The position numbers were made by a program, and so were the translations under genes. Below are positions 25,293 through 33,920 of a stretch of 64,000 nt of DNA, piece by piece. Each line of letters starts with the position of its first letter. Position 1 is the first letter of the stretch. The notes beneath the pieces are model-generated. The model saw only the letters and a program-made list of their open reading frames with translations. It had not been told where the DNA came from and ran no database searches. The DNA is from DATJGR01 sp041739525 (GTDB taxonomy: Bacteria > Pseudomonadota > Gammaproteobacteria > Pseudomonadales > Azotimanducaceae), in assembly GCA_041739525.1 (NCBI GenBank), contig JBGSNQ010000192.1:62001-126000 (forward strand), given 5' to 3'.

Positions 25293-26615
25293 ATGGCAGA
25301 ACTCTCCGGCCAGGCCGCGGCGAGTGACGCAGTGCCTGCAGTAACGCGGCGTCAGATCACTGCCGCCGTCATCGGCAACGCGCTCGAGTTCTACGACTTC
25401 ACCACCTACGCGCTGTTCTCGATACAGATCAGCCGAACGTTCTTCCCGGCGACACACACGCCGTTCGAGAGCCTGATGCTGACGTTGCTGACGTTCGCGA
25501 TCGGCTTCGTTGGCCGCCCGATAGGGGCCATCGTCATTGGCCGGTTCGGCGATCGTGCCGGAAGAAAGCCGGCGATGCTGCTCAGCTTCACGCTGATGGG
25601 CATCGGCATCCTCGGCATCGTGCTCACGCCGTCGTACGCGATGATCGGCGCTGCAGCACCCGCCTTGCTGGTGTTCTTCAGACTCGTTCAAGGGTTTGCG
25701 CTCGGCGGCGAAGTGGGGCCGACCACTGCATTCCTGATCGAGGCCGCGCCACCGCACAGGCGTGGCCTGATCGGCGCGTGGCAGAGCGGCAGCCAGGCGG
25801 TCGCATCGCTCACGGGCGCCGCGGTGGGGCTACTGCTCTCTTATTTGCTCACGCCCGAGCAGCTCGAGTCGTTCGGCTGGCGCATTGCGTTCGGCATTGG
25901 CGCCGTCGTGCTGCCGTTTGGCCTGCTCATGCGCAGACGTCTGCCCGAGACGCTGCATCACGTAGAAGTGCCGCGTGATTTCCATCCAACCGAGCGGGGT
26001 ATGTTCAGTCACGCGCGACCGATTCTGATCGGGCTCGGCATGATCATGAGCTTCACGACGTCGACGTATGTGCTGCTCTACATGACGACGTTTGCGTCCG
26101 AGACGCTACACATGTCGACCGCCGCTTCATTCGGCGCGGCAGTCGCCAACGGTTTACCTGGGGTGGTGTTCGCACTGCTCGGCGGCGCGCTGTCCGATCG
26201 GTTCGGCCGCAAGCCGGTGATGATCACTGCGCGCGTGCTGTTCCTGCTCGCGATTTATCCAGCCTTCAGTCTGATGGTAGAAAACCGCGACGTGTTGACG
26301 CTGGTTCTCGCCATCGGCGTGCTCAGCGCACTGAGTTCCACGAGCGTGGGCGTTGCACTGGTGTGCCTCACGGAATCGTTGCGCAAAGACGTTCGAAGCA
26401 CCGGCCTCGCCGTCGTCTACGCAATCGGCGTCACCGTGTTCGGCGGCATCGCACAGCCGTATGTCACCTGGCTCATCAAAGCGACCGGCAGTCCGCTGGC
26501 GCCGGCCTGGTACATGATCGGCGCCGCGGTGGTCGGCATCATCGCAATGTCGTTCATGAAAGAGACGCTGCCGACGAAGCTCGCGCGCCCGGTAACACCC
26601 CTCGAACTCACCTGA
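25293..26615 (+). CDS. MFS transporter, metabolite:H+ symporter (MHS) family
   Basis: The 440-residue inner-membrane protein has 12 predicted membrane segments and the MHS-family hallmarks: GNALEFYDFTTYALF at helix 1, GRFGDRAGRKPAML between helices 2 and 3, and RLVQGFALGGEVGPT at helix 4. Relatives import citrate, 2-oxoglutarate, proline/betaine or aromatic acids with protons. Its placement just after the aminomutase/ATP-grasp/dehydrogenase genes makes it a candidate carrier for their substrate or product. There is a short AGGA-type ribosome site before ATG 25293. Confidence 0.87.
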   Translation: MAELSGQAAASDAVPAVTRRQITAAVIGNALEFYDFTTYALFSIQISRTFFPATHTPFESLMLTLLTFAIGFVGRPIGAIVIGRFGDRAGRKPAMLLSFTLMGIGILGIVLTPSYAMIGAAAPALLVFFRLVQGFALGGEVGPTTAFLIEAAPPHRRGLIGAWQSGSQAVASLTGAAVGLLLSYLLTPEQLESFGWRIAFGIGAVVLPFGLLMRRRLPETLHHVEVPRDFHPTERGMFSHARPILIGLGMIMSFTTSTYVLLYMTTFASETLHMSTAASFGAAVANGLPGVVFALLGGALSDRFGRKPVMITARVLFLLAIYPAFSLMVENRDVLTLVLAIGVLSALSSTSVGVALVCLTESLRKDVRSTGLAVVYAIGVTVFGGIAQPYVTWLIKATGSPLAPAWYMIGAAVVGIIAMSFMKETLPTKLARPVTPLELT

Positions 26616-26696
26616 ACGCACCGGCGGAACTGCCGCGACGGCGTTTGTGCGCCGATTGAAAGCCAGGCTTTTCCGCGGGCTGGGCCATCGCTAAAC

Positions 26697-26710
26697 TAGA
26701 ACGCATTCTA
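26697..26710. promoter_or_regulatory. TetR-type operator candidate TAGAACGCATTCTA upstream of the BVMO gene
   Basis: A 5-bp perfect inverted repeat (TAGAA/TTCTA) with a 4-bp spacer lies 21 bp before the BVMO start, just before a TATATT -10-like stretch. The KstR operator of steroid-degrading actinobacteria has the same outer bases (TAGAAC...TTCTA). A TetR-family lipid regulator is a reasonable guess; none is encoded in the window. Confidence 0.45.
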
Positions 26711-26731
26711 TATTTGCGAACTGGAGATGCC

Positions 26732-28522
26732 ATGGCAGAGGCCGCCGCGACGCCGAGCTTTGACCCCGATGCACTGCGCGAGAAATACCGCCAGGAGCGC
26801 GACAAACGCCTCCGCAAAGACGGCAACGCGCAGTACCTCGAAGTAATCAACGAGTTCGCGCACTTCCTGGAAGATCCGTACGTGAAGCCGATCGAACGCG
26901 CCGCGCTGCACGACGACGTCGAAGTGCTGGTGATCGGCGGCGGCTTCGCCGGGTTGTTGATCGGTGCGCGACTGCGCGAAGGCGGCATACAAGACATTCG
27001 CATCGTGGAGAAAGGCGGCGACTTCGGCGGCACGTGGTACTGGAACCGTTATCCCGGCGCCGCGTGCGACACCGAAGCCTACATCTATCTGCCGCTGCTC
27101 GAAGAAACGGGCTACATCCCGACCGAGAAGTACGCGAAGGCACCGGAGATTCTCGCGCACAGTCGGCGCATCGCGGAGCATTACGACTTGTACCGCAATG
27201 TGTTGTTCCAGACGCAGATCACCGAACTGCGCTGGGACGAAGCGTCGTCGCGCTGGATCGTATCCACCGATCGCGGCGACCGCTTCAAAGCGCAATACGT
27301 TTGTATGGCCAATGGCCCGCTGAACCGCCCGAAACTCCCCGGCGTTCCGGGAGTGAGTTCATTCAAAGGACATTCGTTCCATACCAGCCGTTGGGACTAC
27401 GCGTACACGGGCGGCGACAGCTACGGAAACCTCACCGGCTTGAAAGACAAACGCGTCGGCATCATCGGCACCGGCGCAACTGCAGTTCAGTGCGTGCCGC
27501 ACGTGGGTGCAAGCGCGAAGCAGACGCTCCTGTTCCAACGCACGCCGTCGTCGATCGACGTGCGCGCAAACCGCCCCACCGACCCAGACTGGGCGAAGTC
27601 GTTAGAGTCCGGCTGGCAGCGCAAGCGCATGGAGAACTTCTCGACGCTGACTAGCGGCGGTTACGCCGAGGAAGATCTCGTCATGGACGGCTGGACCGAG
27701 ATCATCGGAAAGCTGCTGCGCGGCCGCGGTCTCAGCACCGATCCGGAATCGATCATGCGCACGCTCGAGATGGTCGACTTCGAGAAGATGGAACAGGTGC
27801 GCGCACGTGCCGAAGCGATCGTGAACGATCCGCAAACCGCGGAAGCGTTGAAGCCGTACTACCGCCAGTTCTGCAAGCGGCCGTGCTTTCACGACGAATA
27901 TCTCGACACCTTCAACCGTCCGAACGTGACGCTCGTGCATACCGACGGTAAAGGCATCGATCGCATCACCGAGAAAGGCATTGTTGCGAACGGCGTGGAG
28001 TACGAACTCGACTGCATCATCTTCGCGAGCGGTTTCGAAGTGGGCACGCCGCTCGAACGTCGCGCCGGCTACGAGGTGTACGGCCGCGGCGGTGTCGCAT
28101 TGAGCCAGAAGTGGAAAGATGGTGTCTCCACGATGTTCGGCATGCAGACGAACGGTTTCCCGAACTGCTTCATCGTCGGTCTGTCGCAAACCGGCGTATC
28201 GGCGAACATTCCACACGTGCTCGACGTTCAGAGCCGCCACATCGGCTACATCCTGAAACACGCGCACGATCATCAGGTCCGCACCTTCGACGTAACGGAA
28301 GCAGCCGAAGCCGAGTGGGTGCAGAAGGTCATCGACGCGTCGGTGATGAGCGTGAAGTTCCTCGAGTCGTGCACGCCCGGCTATTACAACAACGAAGGTC
28401 AGCCGAACGGCCTGCTGATCCGTCGCAACGGTTCATATGCGCCGGGCATCATGGCGTTCTCGTCGATCCTGGATGCGTGGCGCAATGAGGGAACGCTCGA
28501 AGGAATCCGGTTCGACGGGTAA
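26732..28522 (+). CDS. Flavin-containing (Baeyer-Villiger-type) monooxygenase
   Basis: This 596-residue enzyme has the FAD-binding GGGFAG (69-74), the Baeyer-Villiger fingerprint FKGHSFHTSRWD (211-222, with Asp where many have Pro), and the NADPH-binding GIIGTGATAVQ. The extended N-terminus (FDPDALREKYRQERDKRLR) is typical of cyclohexanone- or steroid-type BVMO subfamilies. It inserts an oxygen beside a carbonyl of a ketone, using NADPH and O2. ATG 26732 has GGAG 5 nt upstream. A second, similar enzyme is encoded at 34513-36345. A dyad resembling a TetR operator lies just upstream. Confidence 0.9.
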   Translation: MAEAAATPSFDPDALREKYRQERDKRLRKDGNAQYLEVINEFAHFLEDPYVKPIERAALHDDVEVLVIGGGFAGLLIGARLREGGIQDIRIVEKGGDFGGTWYWNRYPGAACDTEAYIYLPLLEETGYIPTEKYAKAPEILAHSRRIAEHYDLYRNVLFQTQITELRWDEASSRWIVSTDRGDRFKAQYVCMANGPLNRPKLPGVPGVSSFKGHSFHTSRWDYAYTGGDSYGNLTGLKDKRVGIIGTGATAVQCVPHVGASAKQTLLFQRTPSSIDVRANRPTDPDWAKSLESGWQRKRMENFSTLTSGGYAEEDLVMDGWTEIIGKLLRGRGLSTDPESIMRTLEMVDFEKMEQVRARAEAIVNDPQTAEALKPYYRQFCKRPCFHDEYLDTFNRPNVTLVHTDGKGIDRITEKGIVANGVEYELDCIIFASGFEVGTPLERRAGYEVYGRGGVALSQKWKDGVSTMFGMQTNGFPNCFIVGLSQTGVSANIPHVLDVQSRHIGYILKHAHDHQVRTFDVTEAAEAEWVQKVIDASVMSVKFLESCTPGYYNNEGQPNGLLIRRNGSYAPGIMAFSSILDAWRNEGTLEGIRFDG

Positions 28523-28576
28523 CTTCGCCCCACAGACGTTCATCTGGTCGGACCTACGTCCGTCGGCGCTAGAATG

Positions 28577-28603
28577 CGACCTCGTCTCTCCGATTCGAGG
28601 TCG
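28577..28603 (+). promoter_or_regulatory. Perfect 8-bp dyad covering the tldD ribosome-binding site
   Basis: CGACCTCG (28577-28584) and CGAGGTCG (28596-28603) are exact reverse complements with an 11-nt loop; the right arm includes the GAGG Shine-Dalgarno 5 nt before the tldD ATG. A TAGAAT -10-like element ends at 28575, so whether the left arm is transcribed depends on the exact start site. It could be an operator or a translation-limiting hairpin. Confidence 0.45.
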
Positions 28604-28605
28604 TC

Positions 28606-29994
28606 ATGTCGATTCGCGAAACCAACCTTGCCGTTTACGGCAATCGTTTCAACGCGTACACGGAACTCCGGCTGCAACGTAATCGCAGCACCCAGATCGC
28701 TTTGTTGAACGGCGACGTCGTTTCGAACACGAAGACTTCAGATGGCGGCGTTTCGGCGCGCGTGTTCAAGGACGGTGTGTGGGGCTTCGCATCGCGCCCG
28801 CAGATCGACAACGACTCGGTCATCGCAACGGTGGACGAAGCAACACGCAATGCAGCGCTGCTGGCGCGGCACGCGGCGCGCCCCGAGATCGTGCTGCCGC
28901 GAACGAAGACGTTCAAAGAGAGCGACTTCGCTACAAAGCGGCCGCGGCTGTCGCAACAGCAGTCGATAGAGTTCCTGCAGGTGATCGACGCGCACATCGC
29001 GAAGACCTATCCGGATCTGAAGTCGCGCAGCGTGGCCCGTCTCGACCTCGACATGGAGAAACACCTGTACACCGCCGATGCGTCCGAGGGTTACTCGAAC
29101 ACGACGCGCTCGTTGATTCAGGTCCGGATGACGACCACCAACGACGCCGGCCAGCCGGTGGAATACAGCAAGACGTTCGGCGGCCGCGGACAGTTCGAAG
29201 ACGTGTTCACCGAACCGGATGCTCTGTTCGCCGATATCGCCGCAACGCATCGCCACCTGATGAACAAACGCAAAGCGGTGGCGCCGCGCGCGGGTTTACA
29301 CGACGTCGTGCTCGACTCCGATCTCGCCGGCATCCTCGCGCACGAAGCGATCGGTCACACCACCGAAGCGGACATCGTGCAGGAAGGTTCAGTGGCCGGC
29401 GACTACATCGGCAAACTGGTGGCGAGCCCGCTCATCACGCTGGTCGACTTCGCGAACACCTATCGCGGCGAAACGTTGCCTGTACCGATCTATGTCGACG
29501 ACGAAGGCGTGGAGAGCCGTGACGCCATCCTGATCGAAAACGGCGTGCTGAAGAACTTCATGCACAACAAGGAGAGTTCCGTTCTGTTCGGCGTACCGCC
29601 AACCGGCAACGCGCGTGCGTACACGTTCTCCGATGAACCGCTCATTCGTATGCGCAACACCGCAATCCTGCCGGGCAAAGACAAACTCGATGACATGATC
29701 GCGAGCATCGAAGACGGCTACTACCTGCTGCGCCCGTCGAACGGACAGGCCGACTCCACATCGGAATTCATGTTCGGCGTGACACTCGGCTACGAGATCA
29801 AGAACGGCAAACTGGGCAGCGCCATCACCGACACGACCATCTCCGGCGTTGCGTTCGACATGCTGAAGACCGTAACGATGGTTTCAGACGATTTGAGCTG
29901 GACGTGCGCCGGGATGTGCGGCAAGAAAACGCTGATTCCCGTGGGCATGGGCGGACCGTCGATCAAATGCCGCGTGCACCTCGGAGGCGTTTGA
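28606..29994 (+). CDS. tldD: Metalloprotease TldD
   Basis: The 462-residue protein has the zinc-binding HEAIGH motif (His246, Glu247, His251) in the context LAHEAIGHTTEAD, and the C-terminal Cys region TCAGMCGKK in which further metal ligands are expected. TldD forms a heterodimer with TldE that degrades unfolded peptides and, in some bacteria, processes microcin B17 or CcdA. Length and motif order match the family. The next gene, one base after its stop, is tldE, so the two subunits are made together. A dyad covers its ribosome-binding site. No peptide precursor gene was recognised nearby. Confidence 0.93.
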   Translation: MSIRETNLAVYGNRFNAYTELRLQRNRSTQIALLNGDVVSNTKTSDGGVSARVFKDGVWGFASRPQIDNDSVIATVDEATRNAALLARHAARPEIVLPRTKTFKESDFATKRPRLSQQQSIEFLQVIDAHIAKTYPDLKSRSVARLDLDMEKHLYTADASEGYSNTTRSLIQVRMTTTNDAGQPVEYSKTFGGRGQFEDVFTEPDALFADIAATHRHLMNKRKAVAPRAGLHDVVLDSDLAGILAHEAIGHTTEADIVQEGSVAGDYIGKLVASPLITLVDFANTYRGETLPVPIYVDDEGVESRDAILIENGVLKNFMHNKESSVLFGVPPTGNARAYTFSDEPLIRMRNTAILPGKDKLDDMIASIEDGYYLLRPSNGQADSTSEFMFGVTLGYEIKNGKLGSAITDTTISGVAFDMLKTVTMVSDDLSWTCAGMCGKKTLIPVGMGGPSIKCRVHLGGV

Positions 29995-29995
29995 C

Positions 29996-31276
29996 ATGAT
30001 CGACCGCGCCCTTGCCGAGCGAAGCCTCGACGCTCTATTGAAACGCGGCTTCCAAAAGGCTCGCGTTCGCCTCGTCGGCAGCGACCAGCATGAACTGCAA
30101 GCCGAGTTCGGCCACACCAATTTACTGCGCACTACCCACAACACCGAGTTGGGTCTGCTCGGCATCGTCGACGACAAACAAGGCACGCTGACGCTGAACA
30201 ACGTATCCGACGATGGTTTGGCCGACGCTGTAGAGAACTTATGGGCCGTCACGAGCGGATCGCGCGCCGATTCCGCCAACGATATCTCAGAGGCGCAGGC
30301 GAAGCGCGTCTTCAAGAGCGGACCCGATGCACCGGATCTCGACCTGATGTACCAGCGCATCGCCGAAGCGCTCGACCACGCGAAGTCGAACTATCCGACG
30401 CTGAAGATGGGCAACGCTTCCATCTCGTTCGCATCGCGCCATGCCTTGTTCCTGAACTCGAACGGCGTCGACTTCGACACGACGCGCTCCGCTTATCACG
30501 CCAATCTGATGTTCACGGCACGCGACGGCACGGATGTATCTTCGTTCAACTACACCGGCGTTACGCTGGCCGCATTGGACAAGCCGTTGGTGTCGCACGC
30601 AACCACCGACACGCTGATGAGACAGACCACCGAGCAGGTGCGCACGAAGAAGGTGCCGCGCAAGTTCACCGGCGACATGATCGTCACGCCCGATTGCATC
30701 GGCGATTTCCTCGGTTTCCTGCTCGGCAACATCGGCAATCAGCCGCTGATCTCGGGAACATCCCTATACAAAGACAGCCTCGGCCAACCCGTCGCTGACG
30801 CAGCATTGACGTTGCACTCGCGCCCGCGAGATCTCGTTGGCGGCTACTTCGTCACCGGCGACGGATACGAAGCTCAGAACGCAACCGTAGTCGAAGAAGG
30901 AGTACTGCGCAGTTTCCTGCTCGACCACTACGGCGCGCGCAAAACCGGGCGCGCGCGGGCGGTGACCGGTGGTGGCGCTTGGGTGGTCGACGCGGGTTCG
31001 ACTCCGCTCGACGCCATGATTCGCGATGTGAAGAGCGGCATTCTGATCACGCGATTCTCGGGCGGTCGCCCGAACGACAAAGGCGATTTTTCGGGCATCG
31101 CCAAGAACAGCTACTACATTGAGAACGGCGCCGTTGCGTTCCCGATTTCGGAGACGATGGTGAGCGGCAACATGGCGGCGCTGCTGACGAACATCGTCGC
31201 GGTCTCGTCCGAGCGAGCGGACTACGGCTCCGGAATCTTTCCGTGGGTTCGCGTCGGCGGCATAGGCATTTCCTGA
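29996..31276 (+). CDS. tldE: TldE/PmbA-type subunit of the TldD/TldE protease
   Basis: The 426-residue protein is the non-catalytic partner of TldD. It lacks the HExxxH zinc motif and has the family regions SNGVDFDTTRSAYHANLMFTA (interface), TPDCIGDFLGF and LISGTSLYKDSLGQ, with a C-terminal GDFSGIAKNSYYIENG. The TldE subunit is needed for activity and holds the substrate peptide chain. It begins one base after the tldD stop; a weak 5-bp hairpin follows its own stop. Paired presence makes the assignment firm. Confidence 0.92.
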   Translation: MIDRALAERSLDALLKRGFQKARVRLVGSDQHELQAEFGHTNLLRTTHNTELGLLGIVDDKQGTLTLNNVSDDGLADAVENLWAVTSGSRADSANDISEAQAKRVFKSGPDAPDLDLMYQRIAEALDHAKSNYPTLKMGNASISFASRHALFLNSNGVDFDTTRSAYHANLMFTARDGTDVSSFNYTGVTLAALDKPLVSHATTDTLMRQTTEQVRTKKVPRKFTGDMIVTPDCIGDFLGFLLGNIGNQPLISGTSLYKDSLGQPVADAALTLHSRPRDLVGGYFVTGDGYEAQNATVVEEGVLRSFLLDHYGARKTGRARAVTGGGAWVVDAGSTPLDAMIRDVKSGILITRFSGGRPNDKGDFSGIAKNSYYIENGAVAFPISETMVSGNMAALLTNIVAVSSERADYGSGIFPWVRVGGIGIS

Positions 31277-31734
31277 AACGCCCCAGCGTTCACTGGTCTT
31301 TTCGAGGCACCCTCGTGGATCAGGCTGAGCCGGTTGCTTCGAGCGGGCTTGGTTTATCAATGAGGGGTCGGTGATGCGCTGAGCCGCGGACGCATGAGAC
31401 GTCGCGTCGGGTGGGCCGTTGGTCAGCCGCACTTTGAACCATGGCCCCATTCAATCCAGCCCGTGGCGCTCACGGATTCGAACGCGCTAGCCGCCTGAGC
31501 ACATTGATTTCACATTGATTGATTGGGGCGATGGTCGAGAGCTGCGGCCACTGCCATGACGGCTTAACCGATGCGACATCTCGCACGACGCAAGCGCTGA
31601 TCGCACCACCAACATCCATTTGTTTAGAGGCCAGCTCTGGAACGCGGCGGCCGAATGGAAGCCCGCCCTCACGCGTCATCAGGGTTGTTCAGCGCACGCG
31701 AGCTGACCGATCACCCATCTAAAGTGCCGAAGAG
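31277..31734. other. Intergenic region of about 460 bp without a recognised gene
   Basis: After tldE a small hairpin (AACGC-CCCA-GCGTT, 31277-31290) could end the transcript weakly. The rest holds an imperfect direct repeat of ACATTGATT near 31500-31520 and a minus-strand open frame of 69 codons (31470-31679) with no ribosome site and no similarity I recognise. A T-loop-like GTTCGAATCC on the minus strand near 31475 was tested for a tRNA and failed. Composition looks less coding than the rest of the window; it may be a decayed insertion. Confidence 0.5.
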
Positions 31735-32442
31735 CTAGGAGACTCCAGCAGGCAGATCCGCAACTCGCCATAGCCCGAGGTGCTTGTCCTTGAACTCGGC
31801 CGACGGGTGCGCCTCGTCAAACAACTCGACCGGCGGCGGAAGATCGAACGGCGCTTGCTGCAGGTTCACTGCACGCCATTTGCCCGTAGGAATGTCTTCG
31901 TTCCGGTCGCGGCCGACGAACGTCGTCGCCAGCAGCCAGGTTGCGCCCGAGCGGCGGATGTTCGCGAGCGCGCGCGCGATGTCTGCATTGGAAAAGTGCA
32001 CCAGGCAGTCGCGGCACAGCACGAGATCAGCCTGCGGCAACGCATCCGTCAGCAGATCGCGTTGCACGAATTTACGGCGACCGTTGCCGTACGCACGCTC
32101 GTTCTGCCGGATCAGTTCGTCAACGACGTCCGCGCCCACATAGTCGGCGTTCAGGTCGACGAGACGCATCCAATAGAAGTCGCCACACGGCACATCGAGC
32201 AGCGTCTTGCACCCCAGGTCCTTCACCAACGGCGGAAGCAGGCGGCGAACCGCCTCGGTCTGTGCAAGATCGGAGCCCGGTCCCGACAGAGACTCCACGC
32301 CCTGTGCCGAGTGCTTGTGGAACTTGCGGGTGAACGTCTGCTTCGCCGATCGCGTAACCCGCGACGGCTCCTTCATCTTTCGCCATAGCTCGAACAGTTG
32401 CGGCAGGCGCGATTTGACGAAACGTTTGAGCGATCGGTTCAC
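31735..32442 (-). CDS. Class I SAM-dependent methyltransferase
   Basis: The 235-residue protein has a Rossmann-type methyltransferase core: TLLDVPCGDFYWM (motif I, DxPxG form), YVGADVVDELI (acidic end of strand 2), QRDLLTDALPQADLVLCRDC (motifs II-III). The N-terminal basic stretch (SLKRFVKSRLPQLFELWRKM) is unusual and could bind membrane or nucleic acid. Target unknown. GTG 32442 overlaps the TRIC-like stop (GTGA), so it is coupled to that channel gene. The longer open frame upstream is the TRIC gene in another frame. Confidence 0.8.
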   Translation of the reverse strand: MNRSLKRFVKSRLPQLFELWRKMKEPSRVTRSAKQTFTRKFHKHSAQGVESLSGPGSDLAQTEAVRRLLPPLVKDLGCKTLLDVPCGDFYWMRLVDLNADYVGADVVDELIRQNERAYGNGRRKFVQRDLLTDALPQADLVLCRDCLVHFSNADIARALANIRRSGATWLLATTFVGRDRNEDIPTGKWRAVNLQQAPFDLPPPVELFDEAHPSAEFKDKHLGLWRVADLPAGVS

Positions 32443-33056
32443 GCCCGCGGCTCCGGCAGTTTGAAGGTCGGCAACCGAAGTCCCCAGACAATTGCGGATA
32501 CGCGTAGCGCAACGGTGACGGTCATCCCCAACGCGAAGGCCCACAAGCGAGGCACGCCGACTGCTTCTGCAATCAGATAGAAAGAAATGCCGGCGATGGA
32601 TGCGGTTGCGTAAATGTCGCGACGAAGAATCAATGGAATCTCGGCGCACAATACGTCGCGAAGCATGCCGCCCGCTACTCCAGTGATGGTGCCCATCAGT
32701 ACTGTGATGATCGGCGGCAGTCCCGCGGCCTCGGCAATCTGTGCACCGGACAACGAGAAGAGCGCGAGCCCCAATGCATCGGCGAGCGACAGCGCGTTCC
32801 CAGGCGGCGGGCGGACTCGAACGTAGAGTAGCGTCAGCAGCGCCGCAACGGCGATCACTACCAGATAGCTCGGATCGGCGATCCAGAAAATCGGATGCCG
32901 ATCGAGCAGCAGATCGCGAATGGTGCCCCCGCCTACGGCCGTCAGCGTGGCAATGACGATCACACCGAACAGATCGAGCGCTTTTCGTCCTGCCGCCAGC
33001 GCACCGCTCACCGCGAACACGGCAACGCCTACGAGATCGAGCACGTGCAACGTCAT
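32439..33056 (-). CDS. TRIC-like (UPF0126) membrane channel protein
   Basis: The 205-residue inner-membrane protein has two repeated UPF0126 halves, each three helices with a Gly-rich kink: LTAVGGGTIRDLLLD and TGVAGGMLRDVLCAE. These repeats and the HPIFWIADP loop define the bacterial TRIC-type cation channels (YicG/YadS family). Physiological substrate in bacteria is debated (glycine uptake has been reported for a relative). ATG 33056 was preferred; a TTG at 33065 overlapping the Nudix stop is possible. It is coupled to the downstream methyltransferase. Confidence 0.85.
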   Translation of the reverse strand: MTLHVLDLVGVAVFAVSGALAAGRKALDLFGVIVIATLTAVGGGTIRDLLLDRHPIFWIADPSYLVVIAVAALLTLLYVRVRPPPGNALSLADALGLALFSLSGAQIAEAAGLPPIITVLMGTITGVAGGMLRDVLCAEIPLILRRDIYATASIAGISFYLIAEAVGVPRLWAFALGMTVTVALRVSAIVWGLRLPTFKLPEPRA

Positions 33057-33061
33057 CCAAT

Positions 33062-33541
33062 TCAATCGACGAGCACCTCGACATGCGTTACGTCGGCAGG
33101 CGCACCGTGCGCCAGATATCGCGCAACGATATCGGCCAGCGATCGCGGCGTCAGCGCTTCACGCGCCCCGGTCAGTTCACCCGTGTGCCACCAACGAAAC
33201 TGGTCGAGCACCTTTGCTTCGACCACATCCGACATCGCCGGCTCGAACTCGGTCACCTGCACGATCCGATACTGCTCGCGCTGACAGATCCGTCGGCCGC
33301 CCCAATTGAACGTGTGTTGGCGCCGCCAGACCAACGGACCGATCTCGAATCGCTCGAGCCCCAACTCTTCCTTCAGTTCGCGGCGCAGCCCCGCTTCTTC
33401 GGTCTCACCCGATTCCAGTCCGCCGCCGGGCGTGATCCAGAACCAATCGCCGCCTTCGGGCGCGCGGATGCGCATCAGCAATACTTTGAGTTCCGGCGTG
33501 AGCACGATGGCGCGCACGGCGTTCCGCGGGATGATCACCAT
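33062..33541 (-). CDS. Nudix hydrolase
   Basis: The 159-residue protein carries a complete Nudix box, GLESGETEEAGLRRELKEEL, in the form GX5EX7REUXEEXGU, with the catalytic Glu pair in REL-KEE. The family cleaves nucleoside diphosphates linked to another moiety (for example 8-oxo-dGTP, ADP-ribose or capped RNA). Substrate-selecting regions give no clear hint. The ATG at 33541 was chosen as first in-frame Met before PRNAVRAIVL; its Shine-Dalgarno is weak. Leftward operon with the TRIC-like and methyltransferase genes. Confidence 0.85.
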   Translation of the reverse strand: MVIIPRNAVRAIVLTPELKVLLMRIRAPEGGDWFWITPGGGLESGETEEAGLRRELKEELGLERFEIGPLVWRRQHTFNWGGRRICQREQYRIVQVTEFEPAMSDVVEAKVLDQFRWWHTGELTGAREALTPRSLADIVARYLAHGAPADVTHVEVLVD

Positions 33542-33582
33542 CGCAGATCCAGTGATTCGTCCCGCGCATTGTAGAGGGAACG

Positions 33583-33843
33583 TCAGCCGGCGACTTGCTT
33601 CGCTACCGGTTGCAGCAAGGTGCGACCGCGATCCCATGCATCGGCCCAGGCCAGCAGTTTGTCCGCCGACATCGGCTTCGCGATCCAGTAACCCTGGCCG
33701 ACATCGCAGCCGAGGTCGCGCAGCATTTCGTAGTGCGCGCGCTCTTCGATACCTTCTGCGACTACCGACAACTCGAGGCTGTGCGCCATCCGCAGCGTGG
33801 TGCGCACAATGGTCTGATCGTTGGTATTCGTCGTGAACGCCGC
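33583..33843 (-). pseudogene. Decayed EAL-domain fragment (C-terminal part only)
   Basis: Codons from about 33843 to the stop at 33583 read as the last third of an EAL cyclic-di-GMP phosphodiesterase domain: IVRTTLRMAHSLELSVVAEG, then IEERAHYEMLRDLGCDVGQG, and YWIAKPMSADKLLAWA. The EAL signature, the acidic metal ligands upstream and any GGDEF or sensor domain are missing. The preceding 40 codons match nothing, in any frame, and run into the neighbouring methyltransferase gene. A deletion remnant is therefore more likely than a short functional gene. It sits between the Nudix and methyltransferase genes. Confidence 0.7.
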
Positions 33844-33920
33844 ACCGATCGAGGAACCGCATTCGAATCTGCTCGCGCAACAGGAAGGGACGCGCGTGTT
33901 CTTCTCGCTGACAAAGACGT

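Noticed and set aside
31465..31485. A tRNA on the minus strand, suggested by GTTCGAATCC
   Set aside because: The five bases on either side of the T-loop-like sequence do not pair (only one of five positions), and no cloverleaf could be built around it.
28606..31734. A RiPP (microcin-type) locus around tldD/tldE
   Set aside because: No short precursor gene with ribosome site or YcaO-type modifying enzyme was found in the flanks.
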